Shown one piece after another: positions 44,577-54,377 of a stretch of DNA of 64,000 bases. The stretch is from Pseudomonadota bacterium (GTDB lineage Bacteria; Pseudomonadota; Alphaproteobacteria; Reyranellales; Reyranellaceae): assembly GCA_018242505.1 (NCBI GenBank), contig JAFEBU010000075.1:1-64000 (forward strand), read 5' to 3'. The translations under genes were made by a program, and so were the position numbers. The notes beneath the pieces were generated by a model, which had not been told where the DNA came from, searched no databases, and saw nothing but the letters and a program-made list of their open reading frames with translations. Position 1 is the stretch's first letter. Each line of letters starts with the position of its first letter.

Positions 44577-45574
44577 CCGAACCTCTGCTCGCCATCGAAG
44601 GGCTGCGCACGTCCTTCCGTACGCTGGATGGCGCCATTAACGCCGTCGACGGCGTTAGCTGGACTCTCGACAAGGGCGAGATCCTGGGCATCGTGGGCGA
44701 GTCGGGTTGCGGCAAGAGCATGACGGCGCTCTCGATCATGGGCCTGGTGCCGAACCCGCCGGGGCAGGTCGAGGGCAGCGTCCGGCTGGGCGGGCGAGAA
44801 CTCGTGGGCCTGCCGGAGAAGGAGATGCGCTCCGTTCGCGGCAACGACATCTCGATGGTGTTCCAGGAGCCGATGACCTCGCTCGATCCGGTGATGCGCG
44901 TCGTCAAGCAGATCGCCGAGCCCCTGATCCTGCACCAGGGCCTTTCGCGCAGGGCAGCGCACGCGCGGGCTGTCGAGCTGTTGGGCCATGTGCGCATCCC
45001 GGAGCCCGAACGGCGGGCCCAGGAATATCCGCATCAGCTCTCGGGCGGCATGCGTCAGCGGGTCATGATCGCGATGGCGCTCGCGTGCCGGCCCGCCGTG
45101 CTTGTGGCCGACGAGCCGACGACAGCGCTCGACGTCACCATCCAGGCGCAGATCCTGAGTCTGCTGCTCGATCTGCGGCGCGAATTCGGCACCTCGATCA
45201 TCATGATCACGCACGATCTCGGCGTCATCGCCCAGACGGCCGACCGGGTGATCGTCATGTATGCCGGCCGCAAGGTCGAAGAGGCGCCGGTCGCGCGTAT
45301 TTTCGCGCATCCCCAGCATCCCTATACAGTCGGGTTGCTGGGTTCCGTGCCCCGCATCGACCGGACAGGGACGGTGCCGCACCAGCGTCTTGCCGAGATC
45401 GAAGGTGTCGTTCCCGTCCTCGATCAGGCGATCGTCGGCTGCAGGTTCGCGCCGCGTTGCCCGCTTGCCAGCGACCGCTGCCGCCGGGAAGACCCGCCGC
45501 TCGAAGCCAAGCAATCCGACCATCTCGCGGCCTGCTGGCATTCCGACCGCGCCCGGGAGGCGGCCCGTGGCTAG
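44573..45574 (+). CDS. Dpp/Opp-type ABC transporter ATPase (DppD-like)
   Basis: The 333-residue ATPase has Walker A GESGCGKS, signature LSGGMRQRVMIAMAL, Walker B LVADEPTTALD and a C-terminal oligopeptide-transporter zone with Cys residues (GCRFAPRCPLASDRCR), usual for DppD. The start is the ATG overlapping the upstream stop. Confidence 0.92.
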   Translation: MTEPLLAIEGLRTSFRTLDGAINAVDGVSWTLDKGEILGIVGESGCGKSMTALSIMGLVPNPPGQVEGSVRLGGRELVGLPEKEMRSVRGNDISMVFQEPMTSLDPVMRVVKQIAEPLILHQGLSRRAAHARAVELLGHVRIPEPERRAQEYPHQLSGGMRQRVMIAMALACRPAVLVADEPTTALDVTIQAQILSLLLDLRREFGTSIIMITHDLGVIAQTADRVIVMYAGRKVEEAPVARIFAHPQHPYTVGLLGSVPRIDRTGTVPHQRLAEIEGVVPVLDQAIVGCRFAPRCPLASDRCRREDPPLEAKQSDHLAACWHSDRAREAARG

Positions 45575-46604
45575 TGAAAGCGCGAGGAGCATGCCGGACT
45601 CGGAGAAGCCGTTGCTTCGGGTCGAGAAGCTGGTCAAGCGCTTTCCGGTCCGCGGTGGCGTGCTCGGGCGTGCCAAGGCGTTCGTGCACGCCGTCGATGG
45701 TGTCTCGTTTACGCTCCGCGCCGGCGAGACGCTGGGCATCGTGGGCGAGTCTGGCTGTGGAAAGTCGACACTGGCCCGCATGATTGTCGGCCTGATCCGG
45801 CCCGATACGGGAACGATCCATCTTCGCGACAGAAAGGTCTCGGGTCTGTCGCCCCGTCAGATGCGGCCGTTCCGGCGCGAGATCCAGTTCGTCTTCCAGG
45901 ACCCGTATGCGTCGCTCAATCCGCGGCTGCGGGCGGGGACCATCGTCGGCGAGGCGCTGGAGAATTTCGCCGGCCTGCGCGGACGCGAGCTCGCCGACCG
46001 CGTGGCGACGCTGTTCGCGCGCGTCGGCCTGCATTCTGCCCAGATGGACAAGTACCCGCACGAATTCTCGGGTGGCCAGCGCCAGCGGCTGGGGATCGCG
46101 CGCGGGCTCGCCGTCGGGCCGAGCCTGATCGTTGCCGACGAGCCCGTCTCGGCGCTCGACGTGTCGGTGCAGGCGCAGGTCATCAACCTGATGATGGATT
46201 TGCAGCAAGAGTTCGGTCTTGCCTATCTCTTCATCGCCCACGACCTCGCCGTGGTGCAGCACATTAGCCATCGCGTCGCGGTGATGTATCTCGGGCGCAT
46301 CGTCGAGCTGGCGCCGCAACGCTCTCTCTTCAGCGCGCCATTGCACCCCTATACCGAGGCCCTGCTCAATTCGGTGCCGCTGCCCGATCCCGCCGCCCGC
46401 AGCGGCACGGAGGTTCTCGCCGGCGAAGTGCCGAGCCCGATGCGGCCGCCGCCGGGATGCCATTTCCATAGCCGCTGCCCGCTCGCCGAGGCACGCTGCC
46501 GGGTCGAGGCGCCGCCCATGGTCGAGGCCCGGCCCGGCCATTTCGTCGCCTGCCACGTCCGCGCGCCGGTGAATTCCCCGCTTTCTGAAAAGAGGCCGCA
46601 ATGA
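45567..46604 (+). CDS. Dpp/Opp-type ABC transporter ATPase (DppF-like)
   Basis: The 345-residue ATPase has Walker A GESGCGKST, signature FSGGQRQRLGIARGL, Walker B LIVADEPVSALD and the C-terminal Cys-rich end (GCHFHSRCPLAEARCR). GTG 45567 is chosen because GGGAGG lies 7 bp ahead; ATG 45591 has its purine run too close. It overlaps the upstream gene by 8 bp and the following amidohydrolase gene by 4 bp. Confidence 0.9.
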   Translation: MASESARSMPDSEKPLLRVEKLVKRFPVRGGVLGRAKAFVHAVDGVSFTLRAGETLGIVGESGCGKSTLARMIVGLIRPDTGTIHLRDRKVSGLSPRQMRPFRREIQFVFQDPYASLNPRLRAGTIVGEALENFAGLRGRELADRVATLFARVGLHSAQMDKYPHEFSGGQRQRLGIARGLAVGPSLIVADEPVSALDVSVQAQVINLMMDLQQEFGLAYLFIAHDLAVVQHISHRVAVMYLGRIVELAPQRSLFSAPLHPYTEALLNSVPLPDPAARSGTEVLAGEVPSPMRPPPGCHFHSRCPLAEARCRVEAPPMVEARPGHFVACHVRAPVNSPLSEKRPQ

Positions 46605-48040
46605 GCACCACTTTGATCAAGAACGCCGACTGGATCGTTGCCTGGGACGCCGCCGGCAAACAGCACGGCTATCGACGCAACGTGGATCTGGCCTTTACAG
46701 ACGATTCGATCGTCCACGCCGGCCCGGATTTTCGTGGCAAGGCCGACACCGTCATCGACGGCAAGGGCCTTCTGGTGATGCCCGGGCTCGTCGACATCCA
46801 TTCGCATCCCGGCCATGAGCCGGCCTACCGCGGCATCCGCGAGGAGCACGGCGTCTCCAACATGTATATGAGCGGGCTCTACGAGCGCAGCCAGGCATTC
46901 GACACGTCCGATCCCGAGCTGCAGCAAGCCTGCCTCGAAGTCGCCTTGTGCGAGCTCCTGAAGAGCGGCGTGACATCTCTTTGCGACATCTCGGGAATCT
47001 ATCCCGGCTGGGTCGATATCTTCGCCAAGAGCGGCATGCGCGGCTTCCTCGCGCCGGGCTTTGCGTCGGCGCGGTGGAAGCTCGAGAACGATCACCAGCT
47101 GGGCTTCAACTGGGACGAGGCGCGCGGCAAGAAGGGCCTCGAGGGCGCGCTCGCTTTCATCGACAAGCTGTCCAGCCATCCGTCGAAGCGGCTGTCGGGC
47201 GTCGTCTCGCCGATGCAGATCGAGAACTGTTCGGACGAACTTCTGCGCGACAGCTACGCGGCGGCGAAGGACCGCGCCATTCCCTTCACGCTCCATACCT
47301 CGCAGGGCGTGATGGAAGTCCACGAGATGATTCGCCGGCACGGCACGACGCCGATCCGCCATGCCAGGGATATCGGCATCCTCGGGCCCAACACGATCCT
47401 CGGCCATGCGCTCTTCCTCGACACCCATTCCTGGATTCGCTGGTGGACCAAGGACGATCTCTCGATCCTCGCCGAGAGCGGCTGCTCGGTGGCGCATTGT
47501 CCGACGCCGTTCGCGCGCTATGGCCACATCATGGAGAGCTTCGGCGACTATGTGCGTGCCGGGGTGAACATGGGCCTCGGCACCGACACGACGCCGCACA
47601 ACATGCTGGAGGAGATTCGCAAGGCCGGCACCTTTGCCCGCATCGCCTCGCGCAACCTGAACGACGTTTCGACGGGCATGCTCTTCCATGCTGCGACGGT
47701 TGGCGGCGCCAAGGCGTTGATGCGCGACGACATTGGTCGCCTTGCGCCCGGCGCCAGGGCCGATATCGTGCTGGTGGACCTGCATCATCCCGACATGATG
47801 CCGGCACGCGATCCACTGCGTTCGCTGATCTTCCATGCCGCCGATCGCGCCGTGAAGGACGTCTTCGTTGCCGGTCGGCAGGTCGTCGCCGATGGCAAGG
47901 TGACGACGCTCGACCACCGCGCCGCCGGCGAGCGGCTGACCGAACGCCAGAAGGGCATGATGGCCACGTCGCCTGGCCGCGACTATCGCAAGCGGACGGC
48001 CGACGAACTGGTGCCGCTCAGCCTCCCGATCATGGGGTGA
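46601..48040 (+). CDS. Amidohydrolase, deaminase-like (second in operon)
   Basis: The 479-residue product is an amidohydrolase with LVDIHSHPGHE (HxH), FTLHTSQGV, LGHALFLD and MGLGTDTTPHNM (Asp), and the C-terminal GRLAPGARADIVLVDL. It resembles SAH/MTA-deaminase-like enzymes but differs clearly from the first copy at 39572, so the two probably act on successive intermediates or on different substrates. It is translationally coupled to the DppF-like gene and ends the operon. Confidence 0.85.
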   Translation: MSTTLIKNADWIVAWDAAGKQHGYRRNVDLAFTDDSIVHAGPDFRGKADTVIDGKGLLVMPGLVDIHSHPGHEPAYRGIREEHGVSNMYMSGLYERSQAFDTSDPELQQACLEVALCELLKSGVTSLCDISGIYPGWVDIFAKSGMRGFLAPGFASARWKLENDHQLGFNWDEARGKKGLEGALAFIDKLSSHPSKRLSGVVSPMQIENCSDELLRDSYAAAKDRAIPFTLHTSQGVMEVHEMIRRHGTTPIRHARDIGILGPNTILGHALFLDTHSWIRWWTKDDLSILAESGCSVAHCPTPFARYGHIMESFGDYVRAGVNMGLGTDTTPHNMLEEIRKAGTFARIASRNLNDVSTGMLFHAATVGGAKALMRDDIGRLAPGARADIVLVDLHHPDMMPARDPLRSLIFHAADRAVKDVFVAGRQVVADGKVTTLDHRAAGERLTERQKGMMATSPGRDYRKRTADELVPLSLPIMG

Positions 48041-48056
48041 CGTGACGCGGCGCGCG

Positions 48057-48083
48057 GATCAGACCGACCGAGTCGATCTGATC
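48057..48083. terminator. Stem-loop after the second amidohydrolase gene
   Basis: GATCAGA (48057-48063) and TCTGATC (48077-48083) form a perfect 7-bp stem with a 13-base loop, 17 bp after the operon's last stop codon. There is no T-tract, so factor-independent termination is uncertain. Confidence 0.35.
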
Positions 48084-48229
48084 TGCGAGCCGGAGAGCCG
48101 CAGTGCAGCCGCTCTGCTGATTATTGTTGAAAAGGGAAATATTTCAGAATAAACCATTGAAGTTGATGGTGTTTTCGGATCGCCAAGCGATATCCGGAAG
48201 CGCGGTTTTGGACTTGAGAGGAGGTTGGC

Positions 48230-49633
48230 ATGTCGCAAGCGGGCCTGCACGACCTGGAGCTCATGGAGCTCGGTCGCCGACTTCATGCAAAAGAGATCTC
48301 GTCCGTCGAAGCGACCCGTGCGCAGCTCGACCGGATCGCGGCGTTGGATCGACGCCTGTGCAGCTATGCTCTGGTGACGGCCGATCTGGCATTGGAGCAA
48401 GCGCGTGCCGCGGAAGCGGAAATCCTCAAGGGCAATATCAGAGGACCGCTTCATGGTGTGCCGATCGCGGTGAAGGATTTGTGTTGGACCAAGGGCATTC
48501 CCACTGCGGCCGGCATGACGATCTATCGCGACTTTCGCCCCAAAGAGGATGCGACAGTGGTTCGTCGGTTGCGTGATGCCGGCGCCGTGCTTCTGGGCAA
48601 GCTGCAGCTGACGGAGGCGGCATACGCCGATCACCATCCGAAGATCACGCCGCCGGTGAATCCCTGGAATGCCGATCACTGGTCTGGTGCATCGTCGAGC
48701 GGTTCGGGTGTCGCGACTGCGGCCGGGCTTTGCTACGGCTCGCTGGGTTCGGACACCGGCGGTTCGATCCGCTTTCCTTCGGCGGCGAACGGTGTGACAG
48801 GGCTGAAGCCGACATGGGGGCGCGTCAGTCGTTACGGCGTCTTCGAACTGGCGGCCACCCTCGACCATATTGGCCCGATGGCACGCAGCGCTGCGGACTG
48901 TGCCGCTCTGCTTGGCGCTATTGCCGGCCCCGACGACAACGATCCAACGGCCAGCCAGGAATTGGTCCCCAACTATCTGGCCGGCATCCGGCGCGGCCTG
49001 AAAGGTGTACGAGTCGGCGTCGACGCTGACTGGAATGCCAAGAGCAGCGATGCTGCCGTCGTGCGCTCGGTCGACGCGGCGTTGAAGGTCATCGAAGGAC
49101 TGGGCGCTGACGTTCGGCCGGTGCGCTTCCCCGATGCGGAGCAGATCATCGTGGACTGGATTCCCAACTGCGCGGTGGAAACCGCCATCGCGCATCTGGC
49201 GACCTATCCTCAGCGCAAATCCGAATATGGGCCGGCGCTGGCCGGGCTCATCGATACCGGCCGCGCCCTGTCAGGGCTCGACTATCAGCAGATCATACTG
49301 CGCCGGAACGATTTCCGCGGCCGCGTTGCCAAGCTTTTCGAGTCGATCGACCTGCTTGTCGTGCCGGCGCAACCCTTCGCGTCGCCGACCAACGCGATGA
49401 TGGCGCGGCTGGGGGAAGACCCATCGCTTGTGCAGGCGCTGTTGCGCTTCACCTGTCCGTTCGACATGACAGGCAGTCCGACCATCACGCTGCCCTGCGC
49501 TTTCACCGAACATGGCACGCCGCTTGCCTTCCAGTTCGTCTCGGCCCATTTCGCCGAGGAGATGCTGTGCCGCGCCGGCCACGCCTATCAACAGGCAACC
49601 GACTGGCATCGGAGGCACCCCGCTCTCAATTGA
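48230..49633 (+). CDS. Amidase-signature hydrolase (GatA/AtzF superfamily)
   Basis: The 467-residue product carries the Ser-cisSer-Lys triad: Lys in GVPIAVKDLCWT, the serines in WSGASSSGSGVATAAGL and SLGSDTGGSIRFPS, then NGVTGLKPTWG. Such enzymes hydrolyse linear amides, allophanate or indole-acetamide-type substrates. ATG 48230 follows GAGAGGAGG. A Urt-type importer follows after 45 bp, so the imported ligand is probably an amide. AT-rich DNA ahead of the gene (48118-48153) contains the palindrome GAAATATTTC at 48136-48145. Confidence 0.9.
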   Translation: MSQAGLHDLELMELGRRLHAKEISSVEATRAQLDRIAALDRRLCSYALVTADLALEQARAAEAEILKGNIRGPLHGVPIAVKDLCWTKGIPTAAGMTIYRDFRPKEDATVVRRLRDAGAVLLGKLQLTEAAYADHHPKITPPVNPWNADHWSGASSSGSGVATAAGLCYGSLGSDTGGSIRFPSAANGVTGLKPTWGRVSRYGVFELAATLDHIGPMARSAADCAALLGAIAGPDDNDPTASQELVPNYLAGIRRGLKGVRVGVDADWNAKSSDAAVVRSVDAALKVIEGLGADVRPVRFPDAEQIIVDWIPNCAVETAIAHLATYPQRKSEYGPALAGLIDTGRALSGLDYQQIILRRNDFRGRVAKLFESIDLLVVPAQPFASPTNAMMARLGEDPSLVQALLRFTCPFDMTGSPTITLPCAFTEHGTPLAFQFVSAHFAEEMLCRAGHAYQQATDWHRRHPALN

Positions 49634-49678
49634 TGCCGCCGGTTCGGTTGCCGAAGCGAAAACGAGGAGGGACTTCAC

Positions 49679-50917
49679 ATGAAGAGGCGAACACTTTTGG
49701 CCGGAGCGGCGGCGCTGCCGCTGTTCAACATTATCGACAGCGAGCGGGCCCACGCCGACACCAAGCCGATCAAGATCGGGCTGCTCGAGGATATCTCGGG
49801 CGATCTTGCCGTCTTCGGCATCCCGAAGCTGCACGGCTCGCAGCTTGCTGTTGAGGAAATCAACGGCAAGGGCGGCATCCTGGGGCGGCAGATCGAGCTG
49901 ATGCAACTCGATCCGCAGGGCGACAATGCCCGTTACCAGGAATTCGCCCGTCGAATGCTGCAGAAGGAGAAGGTCGATCTGCTCATCGGCGGCATCACCT
50001 CGGCCTCGCGCGAAGCAATACGGCCGATCGTCGATCGCACCAACACGCTTTACATATACACCAACCAGTACGAAGGCGGCGTGTGTGACGCCAGCATGAT
50101 CAGCGTCGGTGCAGTGCCCGAGCAGCAGCTCTCGACCCTGATCCCGTGGATGGTCGAGAAGTTCGGCAAGCGCGTCTATACCGTGGCGGCTGACTATAAT
50201 TTCGGCCATCTCTCGGCCGAGTGGGGCCGCACGCTGCTGAAGCCCCTGGGCGGTCAGGTCGTGGGCGAGGAGTTCATCCCGCTCGGCGTCTCGCAATTCG
50301 CCCAGACGATCCAGAATATCCAGAAGGCCAAGCCCGACTGGCTCTACATGCTGAATGTCGGTGCTGCCCAGAACTCGTTCTTCCCGCAGGCGTCCGCGGC
50401 GCATCTCGACATTCCGATGGGCAGCCCGATCAAGATCATGCTCGGCTTCGAGCACAAGCAGTTTCCGGCGCCGGTGATGGCCAACATGTATGCGGCCGCG
50501 AACTGGTTCGAGGAGCTCGATACGCCGGCTGCCGAGGACTTCAAGAAGCGCTGGCGCGCCAAGTTCCCCAAAGAGACCTACATCAACGACATGGGCTACA
50601 ACGCCTATGTCGCCCTTTACATGTACAAGATGCTGGCCGAGCGGGCCAAGTCGTTGAACAAGGACGATATCCGCAAAGTGATCGCCAAGGGCGATGCCGG
50701 CATCGACGCACCCGAGGGCCATATCGTCATCGATCCGAAGAGCCAGCACACGTCGCATCACATGCGCTTGCTCTCGGTCGACAAGGAGAACAAGGTCCAT
50801 ATCGTGAAGGACTTCGGCGTCATCCAGCCCTACTGGCTGGGGCAGGTCGGTTGCGACCTGACGAAGTCCAATCCCAAGGAGCAATACACGCCGGACCACC
50901 TGCCGCCCAAGCGGTGA
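49679..50917 (+). CDS. Urea/amide-type ABC transporter substrate-binding protein (UrtA/AmiC-like)
   Basis: The 412-residue periplasmic protein has a signal peptide with a KRRTLLAGAAALP start. The mature start PIKIGLLEDISGDLAVFGIPKLHGSQLAVEEINGKGGILGRQIELM is typical of UrtA/AmiC-type binding proteins. YIYTNQYEGGVCDASMISVGAVPEQQ resembles amide and urea binders. It begins a five-gene importer directly downstream of the amidase gene. Confidence 0.88.
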   Translation: MKRRTLLAGAAALPLFNIIDSERAHADTKPIKIGLLEDISGDLAVFGIPKLHGSQLAVEEINGKGGILGRQIELMQLDPQGDNARYQEFARRMLQKEKVDLLIGGITSASREAIRPIVDRTNTLYIYTNQYEGGVCDASMISVGAVPEQQLSTLIPWMVEKFGKRVYTVAADYNFGHLSAEWGRTLLKPLGGQVVGEEFIPLGVSQFAQTIQNIQKAKPDWLYMLNVGAAQNSFFPQASAAHLDIPMGSPIKIMLGFEHKQFPAPVMANMYAAANWFEELDTPAAEDFKKRWRAKFPKETYINDMGYNAYVALYMYKMLAERAKSLNKDDIRKVIAKGDAGIDAPEGHIVIDPKSQHTSHHMRLLSVDKENKVHIVKDFGVIQPYWLGQVGCDLTKSNPKEQYTPDHLPPKR

Positions 50918-50941
50918 TCTCCGGCCGACACGAGGATCGTC

Positions 50942-51808
50942 ATGGTCGCGGACTTGTTTTCGGATTTCTATCAGTTCGCGGACGTGTTCGCTTTCTTGAT
51001 CCTCTCCGCGGCGGGGCTTGCCATCATCTTCGGTATGATGGGCGTCATCAACCTCGCACATGGCGAGTTCATCATGTGCGGCGTCTATGTGACGTCCGCG
51101 GCGTATCATGCCGGCCTGCCGCTGCCGCTGGCGCAAGCCTGTGGCGCGGTCGTTGCCGGTCTGATCGGCATGCTGCTCGAGGTGACGATCATCCGTCCCC
51201 TCTACAGCCGGCCGCTCGATTCGCTGCTGGTGACCTGGGGCATCAGCCTGGTCGCCACCCAGGGAACCCTGATCGCGCTCGGGTCGACGTTCCCGGGAAT
51301 CGATACGCCGGGGCACAGCTTCTCCGTCGGCGAGTATTCCTTCTCCAGCTACCGCATGGTCCTGTTCGCGGCATCATTGTGTGTGCTCGGGTTCGTCTAC
51401 GTGCTCTTCATGCGCACCCGCTTCGGCGTCCATGCGCGCGCGACGATGCAGAATCCCGGGATGGCGCAGGCCCTCGGGGTCCGCAAAGGCATCATTTATG
51501 CCGTGAGCTTCGGCATCGGCACCGGCCTTGCCGGGCTGTGCGGCGCCCTCTATGCGCCGACCATGAATCTGATCCCGACGATGGGCGCAAGCTTCCTGGT
51601 CGAGGCCTTCGTCACCGTCGTGGTGGGCGGCGCCAACGTGTTGCTGGGAACCGGGCCGGCGGCAATCGCGCTCGGCGTCATCCGCGCCGGATTGAATGCC
51701 TGGTATGGGCAGGTGGTCGGCGAGATCGGCTTGCTGATTGCGGTGGTCCTGATCATCCGCGTGCTTCCCGACGGATTCTCGGGCTGGCTGACCAGGCGTA
51801 CGAGCTGA
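50942..51808 (+). CDS. Urt/LIV-type ABC transporter permease (UrtB/LivH-like)
   Basis: The 288-residue membrane protein has LILSAAGLAIIFGMMGVINLAHGEFIMCGVY at the N-terminus and FVTVVVGGANVLLGTGPAAIALGV near the C-terminus, the permease-1 pattern of LIV/Urt importers. The companion permease gene starts 7 bp downstream. Confidence 0.9.
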   Translation: MVADLFSDFYQFADVFAFLILSAAGLAIIFGMMGVINLAHGEFIMCGVYVTSAAYHAGLPLPLAQACGAVVAGLIGMLLEVTIIRPLYSRPLDSLLVTWGISLVATQGTLIALGSTFPGIDTPGHSFSVGEYSFSSYRMVLFAASLCVLGFVYVLFMRTRFGVHARATMQNPGMAQALGVRKGIIYAVSFGIGTGLAGLCGALYAPTMNLIPTMGASFLVEAFVTVVVGGANVLLGTGPAAIALGVIRAGLNAWYGQVVGEIGLLIAVVLIIRVLPDGFSGWLTRRTS

Positions 51809-51815
51809 CATCCTC

Positions 51816-52877
51816 ATGACCAACCTGCTCAACGGTCCGCAAACGCTCGGTCGAGGACGCGCCTTCTGGTCGGCCGCCGCCGCCGTGCTTGTGGTAGCGC
51901 TCGTCTACCCGCTGTTCGTCGATTCCTACGACGTGGGCAGCACCGCATATTTCCTGTGCTGGGTTTTCATGGCGCTCGGGCTCTGTCTGATGTGGGGCTA
52001 CAACGGCATGATGTCGTTCGGCCAGACGTTCTTCTTCGGTGTGGGTGGCTACGCCTACGGTGTGATCGAGATCAATCTCGGCGTCGCCAACGGTGGCGCG
52101 ATGGCGTCGCTGGTGGCTGCCCTGGCGGTGACGGCCGTGGCCGCGGCATTGCTCGGCTACTTCATGATCTACGGTCGGATCGGCGGCATGTTCTTCGGCA
52201 TCGTGACATTTGCCGTCACATTGGCGTTGGCCTTCTTCCTCAATCAGACGGCCGGGCCCGAATGGCATATCGGCACCGCCCGCCTCAACGGCTTCAACGG
52301 CATGCAAGGCATGGATCCGCTGGCGCTGCCCTGGTTCGGCGGCGACATCGATCTCGAGGGAACGGCCTTCTACTACTTCGTCCTGGTGTTGCTGATCGTC
52401 GTCTACCTGCTGTTGCGCCTGCTGGTGAACTCCCGCTTCGGCAATGTCCTGGTGGCGATCCGGGAAGACCCGCTGCGCGCAGAATTGCTGGGCTATGACG
52501 TCCGCAGATACTCGCTCGTCACTTTCGTCATCGGCAGCGTCCTCGGCGGGCTGAGCGGCGCCCTCTATTGCTCCTGGGGCCAGTTCATCTCGCCGTCCAG
52601 CGTCGGCCTGCCGGCCGCGGCGATGCCGGTCGTCTGGGTGGCGTTCTCGGGACGCTCGGATGTGACGGCGACGTTGATCGGGACCCTGCTGCTGATTGCC
52701 GGCTTCCAGGCGCTGACAATCTACAGCGAACAGTGGGCGCTGATCCTGATGGGGGTTCTTCTGGCGGGCACGGTCCTGATCGCGCCCGACGGCCTTATCG
52801 TTTCGCTGGCCAACGTGGTAGCCCGCCGGCGTGCGCGCGGCGGGGCGGCCCTGAAGCCGTCACTCCAGGAGCGCTGA
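51816..52877 (+). CDS. Urt/LIV-type ABC transporter permease (UrtC/LivM-like)
   Basis: The 353-residue membrane protein has VFMALGLCLMWGYNGMMSFGQTFFFGVGGYAYG and the coupling region SRFGNVLVAIREDPLRAELLGYDVRRY. It pairs with the preceding permease. The ATPase gene follows after 3 bp. Confidence 0.9.
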   Translation: MTNLLNGPQTLGRGRAFWSAAAAVLVVALVYPLFVDSYDVGSTAYFLCWVFMALGLCLMWGYNGMMSFGQTFFFGVGGYAYGVIEINLGVANGGAMASLVAALAVTAVAAALLGYFMIYGRIGGMFFGIVTFAVTLALAFFLNQTAGPEWHIGTARLNGFNGMQGMDPLALPWFGGDIDLEGTAFYYFVLVLLIVVYLLLRLLVNSRFGNVLVAIREDPLRAELLGYDVRRYSLVTFVIGSVLGGLSGALYCSWGQFISPSSVGLPAAAMPVVWVAFSGRSDVTATLIGTLLLIAGFQALTIYSEQWALILMGVLLAGTVLIAPDGLIVSLANVVARRRARGGAALKPSLQER

Positions 52878-52880
52878 CCG

Positions 52881-53603
52881 ATGGCGGCCCTGGTCCAGAC
52901 GCGCGGCGTCTCCAAGAGTTTCGGCGGCCTGTTTGCCGTGAAGGACGTCGACCTCGCGATCGAGGACCGGGAAATCCATTGCCTGATCGGCCCGAACGGC
53001 GCCGGCAAGAGCACGCTGTTCAAGTTGATCGTTGGCACCTATGCGCCGAGCGCCGGCTCGATCCTGTTCGCGGGTGCCGACGTCACGAAAATGCCGGCCT
53101 TTGCCCGCGTGGCCCGGGGCATGAGCATCAAGATGCAGGCGCCCAGTGTGTTCCGGGCGCTGTCGGTCCGGCAGAACCTGCACATCGCATTGCAATATCA
53201 TGTCGAGGCGCATCGCATCCCGGCGGAGGAAGAGCGTCTTCTGTCGCTGCTTGGACTCGAGGTCGATGCGTCAAGGCCCGCCGGCGAGTTGGCGCACGGC
53301 CAGCAGCAATGGCTGGAGATCGGCATGGCCCTGGCCTTGCGCCCGCGGCTGCTGCTGCTCGATGAACCGACCGCCGGCCTCTCGCCCGATGAGACGTTCC
53401 GCACCGGCGAACTGATCCAGCGCCTGAACGCCGATGGCGCGACGGTGCTGGTCGTGGAGCACGACATGGCGTTCGTCCGCCAGATCGCCACCAGCGTGAC
53501 GGTGCTGCATCTCGGTCAGGTGTTCGCACGCGGCACGATCGAGGACATCATCTCCAATCGCGGTGTCGAGGAGATCTACCTCGGGAGCGCGCATGATGCT
53601 TGA
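52881..53603 (+). CDS. Urt/LIV-type ABC transporter ATPase (UrtD-like)
   Basis: The 240-residue ATPase has Walker A GPNGAGKST and Walker B LLLLDEPTAGLSPDE. Its signature region, ELAHGQQQWLEIGMAL, is characteristic of UrtD rather than LivG and supports a urea- or amide-type importer. Its last 11 bp overlap the next ATPase gene. Confidence 0.9.
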   Translation: MAALVQTRGVSKSFGGLFAVKDVDLAIEDREIHCLIGPNGAGKSTLFKLIVGTYAPSAGSILFAGADVTKMPAFARVARGMSIKMQAPSVFRALSVRQNLHIALQYHVEAHRIPAEEERLLSLLGLEVDASRPAGELAHGQQQWLEIGMALALRPRLLLLDEPTAGLSPDETFRTGELIQRLNADGATVLVVEHDMAFVRQIATSVTVLHLGQVFARGTIEDIISNRGVEEIYLGSAHDA

Positions 53604-54291
53604 GGTCTCTGGCCTGTCGGCGCGGTATGGCGCGACGCCGGTCCTGCGCGGCATCGATCTTGCGGTGGGCGAGCGCGAGATCGTTGCCGTGATCGGGCGT
53701 AACGGAGTCGGCAAGACCACCACGATGCGTTGCCTGATCGGCCTCCTGCGCGCCTCGGCCGGAAGCATTCGCTATCGCGGACGGGACATCACGCAGCTTT
53801 CGCCCGACGACCGTGCGCGTCTTGGCATCGGTTATATCCCGCAGGGCCGCGATGTGTTCCCCCGCATGACGGTGCAGGAGAACCTCGTGGTCGGTGAGCT
53901 GATCGGGGCGTCCCGGCGGCAATCGCGGCTCGACCTGGTGTTCGAATACTTCCCGATCCTGAAGGAGCGTCGTCGACAAATGGCTGGCACCCTTTCGGGC
54001 GGCGAGCAGCAGCAGCTCGCGATCGGCCGTGTTCTGATCGGCGGTCCCGACCTCATCCTGCTCGACGAGCCGTCGGAAGGCGTGCAGCCGTCGATCGTGA
54101 AATTGATCTGCCGTGTGCTGCGCACGATTCGGGACGATCTCGGCACGACGGTGATATTCGTCGAGCAGAACCTCGACACCATCCTGGCGCTGGCAGAGCG
54201 CTGCTATGTCATGGAAAAGGGCGAGATCGCCCAGGAGCTTCCAAAGGGAACGGTCTCCCGCGAGAGCGTCCGCAATCACCTGAGGATCTGA
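53593..54291 (+). CDS. Urt/LIV-type ABC transporter ATPase (UrtE-like)
   Basis: The 232-residue ATPase has Walker A GRNGVGKTT, the PQGRDVFPRMTVQENLVVG segment of UrtE/LivF proteins, signature LSGGEQQQLAIGRVL and Walker B LILLDEPSEGVQPS. ATG 53593 gives the normal short N-terminus; ATG 53596 directly behind it is equally possible. It completes the importer that follows the amidase gene. Confidence 0.9.
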   Translation: MMLEVSGLSARYGATPVLRGIDLAVGEREIVAVIGRNGVGKTTTMRCLIGLLRASAGSIRYRGRDITQLSPDDRARLGIGYIPQGRDVFPRMTVQENLVVGELIGASRRQSRLDLVFEYFPILKERRRQMAGTLSGGEQQQLAIGRVLIGGPDLILLDEPSEGVQPSIVKLICRVLRTIRDDLGTTVIFVEQNLDTILALAERCYVMEKGEIAQELPKGTVSRESVRNHLRI

Positions 54292-54377
54292 CGGCCGGAG
54301 AGTACGGCGGTCGACATTGCATCCGGCGCGACCAGCGCTAAGGTGGACCAGGAGCAGAAAGAGGAGACGCGCCGCCA

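Noticed and set aside
48118..48153. A fourth copy of the TTTATTTGT/ACAAATAAA operator ahead of the amidase gene (ATTATTGTT...CAGAATAAA).
   Set aside because: Each arm matches only about 6 of 9 bases and the spacer is 16 rather than 12, so it does not fit the pattern of the three good copies.
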